Source: Lachnospiraceae bacterium
GTDB lineage: Bacteria > Bacillota > Clostridia > Lachnospirales > Lachnospiraceae
NCBI GenBank assembly: GCA_017439675.1
Contig: JAFSIQ010000009.1
Coordinates: forward strand, 36,497 to 100,496
Reading direction: 5' to 3'
Length of the DNA: 64,000 nucleotides
Position 1 is the first letter of the stretch. Each line of letters begins with the position of its first letter. A model generated the notes under the pieces. The model saw only the letters and a list, made by a program, of their open reading frames with translations, ran no database searches and was not told the DNA's origin. Both the position numbers and the translations under genes were made by a program. This document shows positions 16,326-25,206 of the stretch, piece by piece.

Positions 16326-16579
16326 CTCCAATTCAAAAGAAAAGATTGTTGAGACGCAGAATGCGCATGCTAGAAAAGCGTAAGCGATACATAAAGAGCA
16401 TGGAGCGAAAGAGACGCGTGAGTGTGATGGGACTACGGTTACATCAGCGTTTACAGTCGGATATACAAGGAAAGAAAATGTTGCGTGCCAAAAGAAGTGC
16501 AGAGAGGAAACAACGATTGGTGGCAAAGAGAGAGACTGCAAAGTTGAATCGAACACTGAGAAGGAGGCGTAAGAAATGA
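16322..16579 (+). CDS. very basic 85-aa ORF nested between rnfE and rnfA
   Basis: 85 residues, more than 40% Arg plus Lys, with almost no acidic residues, no Cys, no signal peptide and no membrane segment. Much of it would form charged helix (for example RRRMRMLEKRKR). Its ATGA start overlaps the rnfE stop and its ATGA stop overlaps the rnfA start, so it is coupled at both ends, and the preceding GGAGG sits inside rnfE. The rnfA Shine-Dalgarno is embedded in its last codons. I know of no such subunit in described Rnf complexes, where rnfE and rnfA usually adjoin. Possible roles: RNA binding, membrane-surface binding, or translational coupling only. Confidence 0.6.
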   Translation: MTPIQKKRLLRRRMRMLEKRKRYIKSMERKRRVSVMGLRLHQRLQSDIQGKKMLRAKRSAERKQRLVAKRETAKLNRTLRRRRKK

Positions 16580-17151
16580 ATTTATTATTGATTGCAATTG
16601 GTGCTGCTTTGGTGAATAATGTAGTACTTAGTCAGTTCTTAGGATTATGCCCATTTATCGGTGTATCTAAGAAGGTGGATACTGCTGCAGGTATGGGTGG
16701 AGCTGTTATATTTGTTATTACCATTGCATCTGCGGTGACGAGTTTGATCTATACGTTCATTCTAGAGAAATTGAACATTACATACCTACAGACTATTGTC
16801 TTTATTTTGGTAATTGCAGCACTGGTACAGTTTGTAGAGATGTTTCTTAAGAAAATGATGCCGGCATTATACTCAGCGTTGGGTGTGTATTTACCACTGA
16901 TTACCACCAACTGCGCAGTGTTGGGTGTTGCGTTAATCAATGTTCAGAAATCCTATGGTTTGGTTGCATCGGTTGTAAATGGATTTGGAACGTCAGTTGG
17001 ATTTACTGTGGCCATTGTGATTATGGCTGGTATCAGAGAGAAGATAGAATACAATGATATTCCGGAATCATTTAAGGGAACTCCGATTGTTTTGGTTACC
17101 GCAGGGTTGATGGCTATGGCGTTTTTCGGATTTTCAGGATTGATTAAGTAA
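16576..17151 (+). CDS. rnfA: Rnf complex subunit A
   Basis: 191-aa integral membrane subunit (NqrE/RnfA family), about six helices, beginning MNLLLIAIGAALVNNVVLSQ. The FLGLCPFIGVS and ITTNCAVLGVA motifs carry the conserved Cys residues paired with those of RnfE. AGGAGGCG upstream lies within the basic ORF. Length is typical. Confidence 0.96.
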   Translation: MNLLLIAIGAALVNNVVLSQFLGLCPFIGVSKKVDTAAGMGGAVIFVITIASAVTSLIYTFILEKLNITYLQTIVFILVIAALVQFVEMFLKKMMPALYSALGVYLPLITTNCAVLGVALINVQKSYGLVASVVNGFGTSVGFTVAIVIMAGIREKIEYNDIPESFKGTPIVLVTAGLMAMAFFGFSGLIK

Positions 17152-17163
17152 GGAGGCGATTGT

Positions 17164-17955
17164 ATGAGTTTTGTATCGGTTTTAATTGCTACGGCAGTAG
17201 TGGGTGGTACTGGTGTTATCATCGGTATTTTGCTTGGAATCGCCGGTGAGAAATTTGCTGTAGAGGTAGACGAGAAAGAGCTTGCGGTTCGAGATTGTTT
17301 GCCGGGCAATAATTGTGGTGGTTGTGGCTATCCGGGATGTGACGGTTTGGCAACAGCCATTGCCAAGGGTGAAGCACCAGTGAATGCCTGTCCTGTAGGC
17401 GGCGATGTGTGTGCGCAGGCAATCGCTAAGATTATGGGGGTGGATGCAGGCGACGCCGTCCATATGACAGCTTATGTCAAATGTGCAGGAACCTGTGAAA
17501 AGGCAAAGGATAACTATGAGTATGTGGGTCCGGAGGATTGCAAGCTTGCAATGAACAATCCAGGAGGTGGTGCCAAGGCATGTACCTATGGTTGTACTGG
17601 GTATGGTAATTGTAAAAAGGTCTGTCCATTTGATGCAATTGATATTATCGATGGCATTGCAGTGGTGGACTCAGAGAAATGTAAAGCATGTGGTAAGTGT
17701 ATTGCAGAGTGTCCGAAGCATTTGATCGAACTAGTACCAGCAGATGCAACCTGTCATGTTAAGTGTAGCTCCAAGGATAAAGGTGTCGACGTGAAAAAGG
17801 TATGTCAGGCAGGTTGTATTGGATGTGGTCTTTGTGCAAGAAATTGTCCATCTGATGCCATTGTAGTAGAGAATAATCTTGCGTATATTGATCAGAGTAA
17901 ATGTACACACTGTGGCGTATGCAAGGAAAAGTGTCCTGTTAAAATTATCTTTTGA
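17164..17955 (+). CDS. rnfB: Rnf complex subunit B (electron-entry ferredoxin-like subunit)
   Basis: 263-aa subunit with an N-terminal membrane helix, then a Fer4_15-type cluster motif (CLPGNNCGGCGYPGC, about residues 45-59), then several 4Fe-4S motifs in the second half (CxxCxxCxxxCP near 168-180, 212-224 and 246-258). It accepts electrons from reduced ferredoxin and passes them into the complex. It is last in the rnf operon. Only a weak AT-rich hairpin (about 17972-18000) follows. Confidence 0.95.
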   Translation: MSFVSVLIATAVVGGTGVIIGILLGIAGEKFAVEVDEKELAVRDCLPGNNCGGCGYPGCDGLATAIAKGEAPVNACPVGGDVCAQAIAKIMGVDAGDAVHMTAYVKCAGTCEKAKDNYEYVGPEDCKLAMNNPGGGAKACTYGCTGYGNCKKVCPFDAIDIIDGIAVVDSEKCKACGKCIAECPKHLIELVPADATCHVKCSSKDKGVDVKKVCQAGCIGCGLCARNCPSDAIVVENNLAYIDQSKCTHCGVCKEKCPVKIIF

Positions 17956-18011
17956 TACCACATTTTACAAAAAATAGTGATATTTTAGTGGATTTTTTTG
18001 GGTATGTAGGG

Positions 18012-18017
18012 TATAAT
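18012..18017 (+). promoter_or_regulatory. -10 element upstream of ylmC/nrdR
   Basis: TATAAT lies about 100 bases before ylmC in the 157-base gap after rnfB. I find no good -35 at the expected distance, so the call is tentative. Confidence 0.4.
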
Positions 18018-18112
18018 GCAAAGGTAAAGAGATTATGTAAATCGCAAGTTGTATATCATAATTGAATCGACAAAGGCATATCTTGTAGTTAAGAAGACGA
18101 TTGGAGTCTTTT

Positions 18113-18370
18113 ATGACCTTTTTCGATTTGAAGCAGAAGGAAGTAATTAATTGCAAAGATTGCAAACGAATTGGTTGTGTGGCGGATGTGGATTTTGATA
18201 GCTGCACTGGACAATTATTGGGGTTGATTGTTCCGGCACCGGTTCATCTTTTTTCTATCATTGGAAAGAATTTGAAGTACTATATACGGTTTTGCGATGT
18301 GGTTCGTATCGGACCCGATATTATTTTGGTAGATGTTTGTTTGGAAAATTCAATTATGAGAGAAGAATAA
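18113..18370 (+). CDS. YlmC/YmxH-family PRC-barrel-like protein
   Basis: 85-aa protein of the YlmC/YmxH family, annotated as sporulation-associated in Firmicutes. It has a PRC-barrel-like pattern ([28 protein letters not shown]). Two Cys near the N-terminus ([10 protein letters not shown]) are notable. TTG 18101 is in frame, but GGAG at 18103-18106 sets ATG 18113. It sits 35 bases upstream of nrdR. Its biochemical role is unknown, and nothing here shows that the organism sporulates. Confidence 0.78.
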   Translation: MTFFDLKQKEVINCKDCKRIGCVADVDFDSCTGQLLGLIVPAPVHLFSIIGKNLKYYIRFCDVVRIGPDIILVDVCLENSIMREE

Positions 18371-18405
18371 GATACATTTATCAACGTACAAGAGGAGGAA
18401 ATACT

Positions 18406-18855
18406 ATGAAATGTCCATTTTGTGGCGAGGATAGCACGAAGGTTATTGATTCTAGACCGGCTGATGACAATTGTTCTATCCGTAGAAGACGAGAGTGTGA
18501 AGAGTGTGGAAAGCGTTTTACTACTTATGAGAAAGTGGAGACAATTCCTCTTATCATTATCAAGAAGGATAAGGTTCGTGAAGCATATGATCGTTCTAAG
18601 ATTGAGTCCGGTGTGGTGAAAGCATGTCAAAAGCGCCCAATTTCAGTAGATGAAATTGAAAAGTGTATTGATCGTATTGAAACTAAGGTGTTTAACTTAG
18701 AACAGAAGGAAGTAGAAAGTCCAGTGATTGGTGAAATTGTAATGGATGAACTGAAAGCGTTAGATCAGGTTGCCTATGTTCGCTTTGCTTCTGTGTATCG
18801 AGAGTTTAAAGATGTGAATACCTTTATGGACGAGTTGAAGAAGCTTTTGAACTAA
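18406..18855 (+). CDS. nrdR: transcriptional repressor of ribonucleotide reductase genes
   Basis: 149-aa NrdR, with an N-terminal zinc ribbon (CPFCG at residues 3-7, CEECGKRF near 31-38) followed by an ATP-cone domain (about 49-139) that senses ATP/dATP. The [17 protein letters not shown] motif is diagnostic. The frame is open back to 18292, but AGAGGAGG before ATG 18406 gives the standard length. Its target NrdR boxes are not visible in this window. Confidence 0.96.
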   Translation: MKCPFCGEDSTKVIDSRPADDNCSIRRRRECEECGKRFTTYEKVETIPLIIIKKDKVREAYDRSKIESGVVKACQKRPISVDEIEKCIDRIETKVFNLEQKEVESPVIGEIVMDELKALDQVAYVRFASVYREFKDVNTFMDELKKLLN

Positions 18856-18916
18856 TCTGTAAGCAATGCTAACGTTCACAGAGGATACATTTATATAGTG
18901 TCATATTGATAAAGAA

Positions 18917-18960
18917 ATTATCCCTGCCTGCTGTATTGCAAGGTGGGGGTGATTTTTTTT
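18917..18960 (+). terminator. intrinsic terminator after nrdR
   Basis: ATTATCCCTGCCT pairs with AGGTGGGGGTGAT (several G-U pairs) around an 11-base loop, followed by eight T residues. Confidence 0.8.
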
Positions 18961-19026
18961 CTTGCAAACAAAATACAGATATGTTATTGTTAATCTGTTC
19001 TTATTCAGAAATACGAAGGGTATTTC

Positions 19027-20559
19027 ATGTATAGTAAAATTCTAAGTGGCACACTGCATGGAGTGGAAGGAAGACTCATTACAGTGGAGGCCGATGTAAG
19101 CGAAGGACTACCAGTTTTTACAATGGTAGGTTTTTTAGCATCAGAGGTTCGTGAGGCAAGTGACCGGGTGAGGACTGCCTTGCGCAATTCGGGATTTCAG
19201 ATTCCCCCAAAACGTATCACAATCAATTTATCGCCAGCAGATGTTCGAAAGGAAGGTTCTTTTTTTGACCTGCCTATTAGTATTGCGCTACTGGCTGCTT
19301 ATGGATATATTCCGCTTGAATGCCTTGAGGACATACTGATTGTGGGTGAATTGTCACTAAATGGTGATGTGAGAGGCGTAAGTGGTGTATTACCTATTGT
19401 GGATTATGCCAGAAAAATGAATATTAAAAAGGTGATTGTTCCATATGGAAACCGAAAAGAGGCTGCGGTGATTCCTGACATGGAAATCTATGGAGTCAAA
19501 AGCCTTTCGGCTGTGGTGAATCATTTGTTGGATACGAAACCAATTACGGCGGAAATGTTTGCACCGTTTGTAGAAGAACAATCCTCTTTTTTGGATGACT
19601 TTTCGGAAATTAAGGGACAAAAGACTATGCGCCGGGCAACAGAGATAGCGGTGGCAGGTATGCATAATATTTTGTATCTTGGTCCTCCTGGAGCAGGAAA
19701 GTCCATGGTGGCAAAGAGAATACCTACTATTATGCCAGACCTTTCCTATGGGGAAAGTATTGAGATTACAAAGATATATAGTGTGAATGGACTTTTGGAC
19801 TCAGAGAAGGGATTTGTGACGAAACGTCCTTTTCGAGCACCTCATCACTCTGTCACACCGAATGCACTTATTGGGGGAGGAAAGATTCCGAAGCCTGGAG
19901 AGATTAGTTTGGCACACAGAGGTGTCCTGTTTTTGGATGAGCTACTAGAGTTTCCGAAAAATGTAATTGAAATGATGCGACAACCCATCGAGGATGGACA
20001 GGTTACCATTTCTCGATTACAAGGGAGTTATGTATTTCCATGTGAATTTATGTTGGTAGCGGCCATGAATCCATGTCCTTGTGGTTATTATCCAGATATG
20101 TCTAAATGCCGTTGTACAGGTCCTCAGATTGAACGATATCTTAGAAAGCTATCAGAGCCAATGCTTGACAGAATGGATATGAGTATTTCTGTCCAGAAGC
20201 TCAATTATGATGAATTGTATGGAGAAGCGGTAGAAGAAAACTCGGAGACTATTAAGAAGAGAATTTCAGTGGCACATATGGTACAGAAACGAAGATTAGA
20301 ACCGTATGGAGTGCGTTATAATGCACAGATACCATCAAAGGCTTTAGATAAGGTGTGTAATTTAGGGGCAGAGGAGAAGGAGCTGAGAAAAGAGATTTTT
20401 GAACAGTACAGACTTTCGGCGAGAGGAGCGGCGAAGGTGATGAGAGTGGCAAGAACCATAGCAGATTTAGACCACAGTGATTCTGTGAAATGTAGACATA
20501 TTTGGGAAGCGGTTTCTTATCGAATGTCCGATGTATATCAGAAAGGCGGTGGCATATAA
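19027..20559 (+). CDS. comM: YifB/ComM-family Mg chelatase-like AAA+ ATPase
   Basis: 510-aa AAA+ helicase-like protein. An N-terminal Lon-like ChlI domain (about residues 1-170) precedes the ATPase core with Walker A GPPGAGKS (about 220-227), Walker B VLFLDEL (about 298-304) and a zinc-type motif in NPCPCGYYPD. In naturally competent bacteria ComM drives branch migration during DNA integration. AAGGG precedes ATG 19027. The stop codon shares a base with the dprA start (TAATG), as in many clostridial comM-dprA pairs. Confidence 0.93.
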   Translation: MYSKILSGTLHGVEGRLITVEADVSEGLPVFTMVGFLASEVREASDRVRTALRNSGFQIPPKRITINLSPADVRKEGSFFDLPISIALLAAYGYIPLECLEDILIVGELSLNGDVRGVSGVLPIVDYARKMNIKKVIVPYGNRKEAAVIPDMEIYGVKSLSAVVNHLLDTKPITAEMFAPFVEEQSSFLDDFSEIKGQKTMRRATEIAVAGMHNILYLGPPGAGKSMVAKRIPTIMPDLSYGESIEITKIYSVNGLLDSEKGFVTKRPFRAPHHSVTPNALIGGGKIPKPGEISLAHRGVLFLDELLEFPKNVIEMMRQPIEDGQVTISRLQGSYVFPCEFMLVAAMNPCPCGYYPDMSKCRCTGPQIERYLRKLSEPMLDRMDMSISVQKLNYDELYGEAVEENSETIKKRISVAHMVQKRRLEPYGVRYNAQIPSKALDKVCNLGAEEKELRKEIFEQYRLSARGAAKVMRVARTIADLDHSDSVKCRHIWEAVSYRMSDVYQKGGGI

Positions 20560-21728
20560 TGGAGTATATACCATTAAGTAAAGAACAACAGATGCGTAGG
20601 CAAGAAAGTGAGAATGTCAATAAGAAACAAGATTTTTTGTGGTATTGGCTTCATAGTGCACCGGGATTATCTAGGCAAAGTAAACAGAAAATGTTGGATT
20701 ATTATGGAGAACCAGAGAAGATTTTTACAGCTACCAAGGAACAGCTCGAACCTTTTTTTCGAAGAAAGGATTATTTGGAACAATTTTTGAGTTCACGGTG
20801 CGAAGAGCGTATTCGAAAAACATATGAGGAAATGAATCGGAAAGGGATACATTTTACCCATATAGAAGCAATGGATTTTCCGTCATGTCTTAAGGTGATA
20901 CCAGATCCGCCTATCGGTTTGTTTTATAGAGGGGAAATGCCTAGTGAGGAAAAGAAAACAATAGCAATTATCGGGTCCAGAGATTGTACAAGATATGGAA
21001 GTGAAATGGCGAGATTCTTTGGAAGAGAATTAGCTAGGGTGGGATTTCAGGTAGTCAGCGGTCTTGCTAGAGGAATTGACGGTATGGCACATGAAGGTGC
21101 GTTAGAAGTAGGGGGATACACTATTGGGGTGCTTGGTTGTGGTGTAGATGTGGTATATCCTGTTGAAAATTATGAGTTGTTTATGCAAATGGAAAAAACA
21201 GGAGGGATTTTATCTGAGAGTATGCCAGGACAGCAGCCCTATTCAGGTTTATTCCCGCAGCGGAATCGTTTGATTTCCGGTTTGGCTGATGGTATTTTGG
21301 TAGTGGAGGCTATGGAGAAGAGTGGAACCTTTATCACAGTGGACCAAGGATTGGAACAGGGAAAAGAAATATTTGCACTTCCGGGACGAATTGTTGATGA
21401 AAAGAGTAGAGGGTGTAATAACCTGATTAAGCTAGGTGCCCATATGGTTACTGAGGTGCAGGATATATTGGAAGTTTTACATTTTGAGTCAAAGGATATG
21501 CGGTCTTTGTTTGAGATAACTCAAGGGAAAGCATTTCTTCACAAAAACTTGCTTGCACCGAATGAGAAAATAGTGTATAGTTGTTTGCGGGTTGAACCAC
21601 AATATTTAGATAGAATTATTCAAAAGGCACAAATTGCTCCCCAAGAAGTATGCATGGCATTGAATCATTTGACGGTGCTTGGCGGAGTGGTAGAGACAAC
21701 TAGGAATTATTATGCGTTGAGAATATAA
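20559..21728 (+). CDS. dprA: DNA processing protein A
   Basis: 389-aa DprA/Smf. An N-terminal helical HhH-like region (about residues 25-100) leads to the Rossmann-like core with GSRDCTRYG and SGLARGIDGMAHEGAL, and a C-terminal winged helix (about 320-385). DprA binds incoming single-stranded DNA and loads RecA during transformation. The frame is open to 20502 inside comM, but the TAATG junction marks the start. Together with comM it is the only competence-related pair here. Confidence 0.93.
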   Translation: MEYIPLSKEQQMRRQESENVNKKQDFLWYWLHSAPGLSRQSKQKMLDYYGEPEKIFTATKEQLEPFFRRKDYLEQFLSSRCEERIRKTYEEMNRKGIHFTHIEAMDFPSCLKVIPDPPIGLFYRGEMPSEEKKTIAIIGSRDCTRYGSEMARFFGRELARVGFQVVSGLARGIDGMAHEGALEVGGYTIGVLGCGVDVVYPVENYELFMQMEKTGGILSESMPGQQPYSGLFPQRNRLISGLADGILVVEAMEKSGTFITVDQGLEQGKEIFALPGRIVDEKSRGCNNLIKLGAHMVTEVQDILEVLHFESKDMRSLFEITQGKAFLHKNLLAPNEKIVYSCLRVEPQYLDRIIQKAQIAPQEVCMALNHLTVLGGVVETTRNYYALRI

Positions 21729-21748
21729 TTTTTGAGAGGAGCCACATT

Positions 21749-23821
21749 ATGGCAAAGAATCTTGTTATCGTAGAGTCACCGGCTAAGGCCAAAACAATTA
21801 AAAAATTTTTAGGAAGCAATTACGAGGTGATTGCCTCTAATGGTCATGTGAGAGATTTGCCAAAGTCCACCATGGGCATTGATGTGGAAAATGATTTTGA
21901 ACCGAAATACATTACAATTCGCGGGAAAGGAGATTTGTTGTCTACGCTTCGCAAAGCTGTTAAGAAAGCAGATAAAGTGTATCTTGCAACTGATCCGGAC
22001 CGTGAGGGTGAAGCAATTTCATGGCATTTGTCTATCGCCTTGAAGTTGGAGGATAAGAAATTTAAGCGTATTACCTTTAATGAGATTACGAAGAATGCGG
22101 TTAAGAATTCCTTGAAGGAAGCACGAGATATTGATTTGAATTTGGTGGATGCACAACAGGCGAGACGTGTTCTTGACCGTTTGGTGGGTTATCAGATTAG
22201 TCCGGTATTATGGGCAAAAGTAAAGAGAGGTCTCAGTGCAGGACGTGTACAATCAGTAGCATTGGCGCTTATTTGTGAAAGAGAAGACGAGATTAACAAT
22301 TTTATTCCGGAGGAATATTGGACATTAGATGCTTCGGTGAAAGCTGGCAATAACAAGAAAACATTTTTAGCAAAATTGCAAAAAACACCGGATGGAAAAG
22401 CACAGATTCATTCGAAAGAAGAAATGCAGGCGGTTTTAAATGATTTACAGGATGAGATATTAGCTGTTCAGGATATTAAGACTACCGTTAGAACAAAGAA
22501 ATCGCCGTTGCCATTTACAACATCTACTCTACAGCAGGAAGCTGCTAAGAAGCTTAACTTTGCGACGGGAAAGACTATGCGAATTGCACAACAGTTATAT
22601 GAAGGTGTAGATATTAAGGGTAAAGGTACCATCGGTTTGATTAGTTACTTGAGAACAGATTCCGTTCGTATCTCGGATGAAGCAAAGGCGCAAGCAGCGA
22701 ATTATATTGAGGCAACCTATGGAAAGAATTATGTGTCTGATGTGATTAAGAATGTGAATTCTGGCAAGAAGATTCAGGATGCGCATGAGGCGATTCGTCC
22801 GACGGACGTTACAATTACGCCAGTTCAGGTTAAGGAACAATTATCCAGAGACCAGTTCCGTTTGTACCAGTTGGTATACAACCGTTTTTTGGCAAGTCAA
22901 ATGGAGTCTGCTCAATACGAGAGCAATACCATCAAATTAGGTGCTAAGGGATATGAATTTGCGGCTACCTCTACAAAGCTACTATTTGAGGGATTTATGG
23001 CAGTATATGCGATGGAAGATGAAAATGACGAGATGCGCAATCTCTTCCAGAATATTGATAAGGATACACAAATAACGGTGGATAAGCTTTTGGATAAGCA
23101 GCATTTTACGCAGCCGCCGGCACACTATACAGAAGGTTCTTTAGTTAAAAAGTTAGAGGAGTTAGGTATTGGAAGACCAAGTACCTATGCACCTACCATT
23201 TCTACCATTTTAGCTAGAAGATACGTGGTGAAGGAGAATCGTAATCTGTATGTGACAGAAATTGGTGAAGCAGTGAATCAGATTATGTTAAAGGGGTTCC
23301 CTGTTATTGTGAATACTGAGTTTACAGCGAATCTTGAAATGCTCCTTGATAATATTGAGGAGGGAACGGTGAATTGGAAGACGGTAATTTCTAATTTCTA
23401 TCCGGATTTACAGGAAGCGGTAGAAGCGGCAAATGAAGAATTAGAGCGGGTTAAGATTCAGGATGAAGTGACAGAGGAATTGTGTGATGAGTGTGGACGC
23501 AATCTAGTTGTGAAATATGGACCGCACGGTAAGTTTCTTGCTTGTCCGGGATTTCCGGAGTGTCGATTTACCAAACCTCATTATGAGAAGGTTGGTGTAG
23601 AATGTCCAAATTGCGGAAAGGATATCGTTCTTAAGAAAACCAGAAAAGGTAGAAAATACTTTGGTTGTATCGACAATCCAAGTTGTGATTTTATGTCATG
23701 GCAAAAACCATCCTCTGTGCGTTGTGAAAAATGTGGAAAGGTAATGCTTGAAAAGGGAAACAAATTAGTTTGTAGCAATGGAGAATGTGGATTTGTGTGT
23801 GCAAACCCCAAGAATCAATAA
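21749..23821 (+). CDS. topA: DNA topoisomerase I
   Basis: 690-aa type IA topoisomerase. It has the TOPRIM domain (IVESPAKAKTIKKFL start; acidic DPDREGEA near residue 81), the catalytic Tyr300 in ISYLRTDS, and three C-terminal zinc ribbons with CxxC pairs (about residues 573-690: CDECG/CPGFPEC, CPNCG/CIDNPSC, CEKCG/CSNGEC). It relaxes negative supercoils. The order dprA-topA-codY is a common Firmicutes arrangement. GAGAGGAG lies before the ATG. Confidence 0.97.
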   Translation: MAKNLVIVESPAKAKTIKKFLGSNYEVIASNGHVRDLPKSTMGIDVENDFEPKYITIRGKGDLLSTLRKAVKKADKVYLATDPDREGEAISWHLSIALKLEDKKFKRITFNEITKNAVKNSLKEARDIDLNLVDAQQARRVLDRLVGYQISPVLWAKVKRGLSAGRVQSVALALICEREDEINNFIPEEYWTLDASVKAGNNKKTFLAKLQKTPDGKAQIHSKEEMQAVLNDLQDEILAVQDIKTTVRTKKSPLPFTTSTLQQEAAKKLNFATGKTMRIAQQLYEGVDIKGKGTIGLISYLRTDSVRISDEAKAQAANYIEATYGKNYVSDVIKNVNSGKKIQDAHEAIRPTDVTITPVQVKEQLSRDQFRLYQLVYNRFLASQMESAQYESNTIKLGAKGYEFAATSTKLLFEGFMAVYAMEDENDEMRNLFQNIDKDTQITVDKLLDKQHFTQPPAHYTEGSLVKKLEELGIGRPSTYAPTISTILARRYVVKENRNLYVTEIGEAVNQIMLKGFPVIVNTEFTANLEMLLDNIEEGTVNWKTVISNFYPDLQEAVEAANEELERVKIQDEVTEELCDECGRNLVVKYGPHGKFLACPGFPECRFTKPHYEKVGVECPNCGKDIVLKKTRKGRKYFGCIDNPSCDFMSWQKPSSVRCEKCGKVMLEKGNKLVCSNGECGFVCANPKNQ

Positions 23822-23858
23822 CAAATGACAAAATACTCCCTCGAATTTACAAAATTTG

Positions 23859-23887
23859 TTGTTATTGTAAGGGAATTGTGTTAAAAT
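23859..23887 (+). promoter_or_regulatory. probable sigma-A promoter of codY
   Basis: TTGTTA at 23859-23864 and TAAAAT at 23882-23887 have 17-bp spacing, 22 bases before the codY start. An AT-rich AATTT-aca-AAATT palindrome overlaps just upstream and is a loose half-match to a CodY box. Confidence 0.55.
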
Positions 23888-23909
23888 TAGACATGATTGG
23901 AGGGAGTTT

Positions 23910-24683
23910 ATGAGTGTACAGTTATTAGATAAAACAAGAAAAATCAATCAACTTTTACATAATAACAGCTCTCATAAGGTCGTTTTCAACGATATTTGTA
24001 GAGTTCTGAGTGAAATCTTGGAATCGGATATTCTTGTGATTAGCAAGAAGGGAAAGGTTCTAGGCATACGGAATCGGTCTGATATCGGTGTGATAACGCA
24101 GATGATTGCACCAGATGTGGGGCGCTTTATTGACAGTATGTTGAATGAGAGGCTTTTGGGCGTTCTTTCCACAAAAGAGAATGTAAATCTTGCTACATTG
24201 GGTTTTGAATTTGATAATTTGGAACGATATCAAGCAATTATTTCTCCGATTGAGATTGCTGGGGAGCGATTGGGAACAGTGTTCATGTATCGGGAAGATC
24301 ACCAGTACACCATTGATGACATTATTTTAAGTGAATATGGAACTGCAGTGGTGGGATTAGAGATGCTTCGCAGTGTGAATGAGGAAAGTGCCGAGGAGGA
24401 CCGCAAGTTGGCGATTGTACATTCGGCAATTAGTACCCTTTCGAATTCAGAGCAAGAAGCGATTGTACATGTATTTCGCGAGTTGAACGGAACAGAAGGC
24501 ATTTTAGTAGCATCTAAGATTGCAGACAGGGTTGGCATTACCCGTTCTGTAATCGTGAACGCACTTCGAAAGTTTGAAAGCGCAGGAGTGATTGAGACAA
24601 AGTCTTCTGGCATGAAAGGAACCAATATTAAGGTTTTGAATGAGCTTGTGTTTGATGAACTTGACAAACTTCATAAAGAATGA
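23910..24683 (+). CDS. codY: GTP- and branched-chain-amino-acid-sensing global regulator
   Basis: 257-aa CodY with an N-terminal GAF-type sensing domain (about residues 1-155) and a C-terminal winged helix-turn-helix (ASKIADRVGITRSVIVNALRKFE region, about 200-225). It represses stationary-phase genes when GTP and branched-chain amino acids are plentiful. In several Firmicutes it also controls motility genes, and here it lies immediately upstream of the flagellar operon behind a terminator. GGAGGGAG precedes the ATG. Confidence 0.96.
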   Translation: MSVQLLDKTRKINQLLHNNSSHKVVFNDICRVLSEILESDILVISKKGKVLGIRNRSDIGVITQMIAPDVGRFIDSMLNERLLGVLSTKENVNLATLGFEFDNLERYQAIISPIEIAGERLGTVFMYREDHQYTIDDIILSEYGTAVVGLEMLRSVNEESAEEDRKLAIVHSAISTLSNSEQEAIVHVFRELNGTEGILVASKIADRVGITRSVIVNALRKFESAGVIETKSSGMKGTNIKVLNELVFDELDKLHKE

Positions 24684-24694
24684 ATGGATTGACT

Positions 24695-24747
24695 ATAGCA
24701 AAAGGATTTGTGGGTGTTCTCATAAGTCCTTTGCTATTGTTGTTTTT
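24695..24747 (+). terminator. intrinsic terminator after codY
   Basis: ATAGCAAAAGGATTT pairs with AAGTCCTTTGCTAT across a 14-base loop, followed by TGTTGTTTTT. Confidence 0.75.
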
Positions 24748-24765
24748 AGGTTTTGTAACTATAGA
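24737..24765 (+). promoter_or_regulatory. possible promoter of the flagellar operon
   Basis: TTGTTG at 24737-24742 and TATAGA at 24760-24765, 17 bp apart, overlap the tail of the codY terminator and lie 33 bases before flgB. It looks sigma-A-like, not sigma-D-like, as expected for an early flagellar operon. Confidence 0.45.
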
Positions 24766-24797
24766 GTAGGCTGATTACGAGAAAAGGAGGAGATGAC

Positions 24798-25193
24798 ATG
24801 ATTAACACAGATATTTATAATTACATCAATGTGTTAGATAAAGCCGCAGACGCGGCGAATACTCGGAATGAGGTTATTGCGAATAATATTGCCAATGTAG
24901 ACACTCCTGATTACAAGAGAAAAGACGTTTCCTTTGAAAATTATCTGGAGCAGGCGTTGATTGGTGGAGAAATCTTGGACGAGCGTATTGCAGGGGTGAA
25001 TACACATTTGTCGGATTTTAGCGGACATGTGTATACAGACAATTCCTCTTTATCATATCGTTTGGACGGAAACAATGTAGATATTGATACAGAGAATGCA
25101 TATTTAGCGGAGAATCAGATTCGTTACAATGCTTTGGTTGAACAGATTGGACAAGAGTTTGCGCGTTACAAGACCGTGTTAACTGGTGTGTAG
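24798..25193 (+). CDS. flgB: flagellar proximal rod protein FlgB
   Basis: 131-aa rod protein, first gene of the flagellar operon, preceded by AAGGAGGAG. The conserved NIANVDTPDYKRKDVSF motif (about residues 30-46) and a C-terminal helical segment are as in FlgB. It is exported by the type III apparatus and joins the MS ring/FliE junction to the rod. Confidence 0.94.
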   Translation: MINTDIYNYINVLDKAADAANTRNEVIANNIANVDTPDYKRKDVSFENYLEQALIGGEILDERIAGVNTHLSDFSGHVYTDNSSLSYRLDGNNVDIDTENAYLAENQIRYNALVEQIGQEFARYKTVLTGV

Positions 25194-25206
25194 GAGGTAA
25201 AGGTGT

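Noticed and set aside
16032-16556. 174-aa ORF on the - strand opposite rnfE and the basic ORF
   Set aside because: No ribosome binding site, no recognisable domain, and the + strand ORFs have ATGA coupling at both junctions.
17972-18000. Terminator after rnfB
   Set aside because: Only a short A/T-only stem before a T-run; too weak to list as a feature.
23843-23857. CodY box upstream of codY
   Set aside because: The AATTT-aca-AAATT palindrome lacks the central bases and 15-bp spacing of the consensus; AT-rich chance match is likely.
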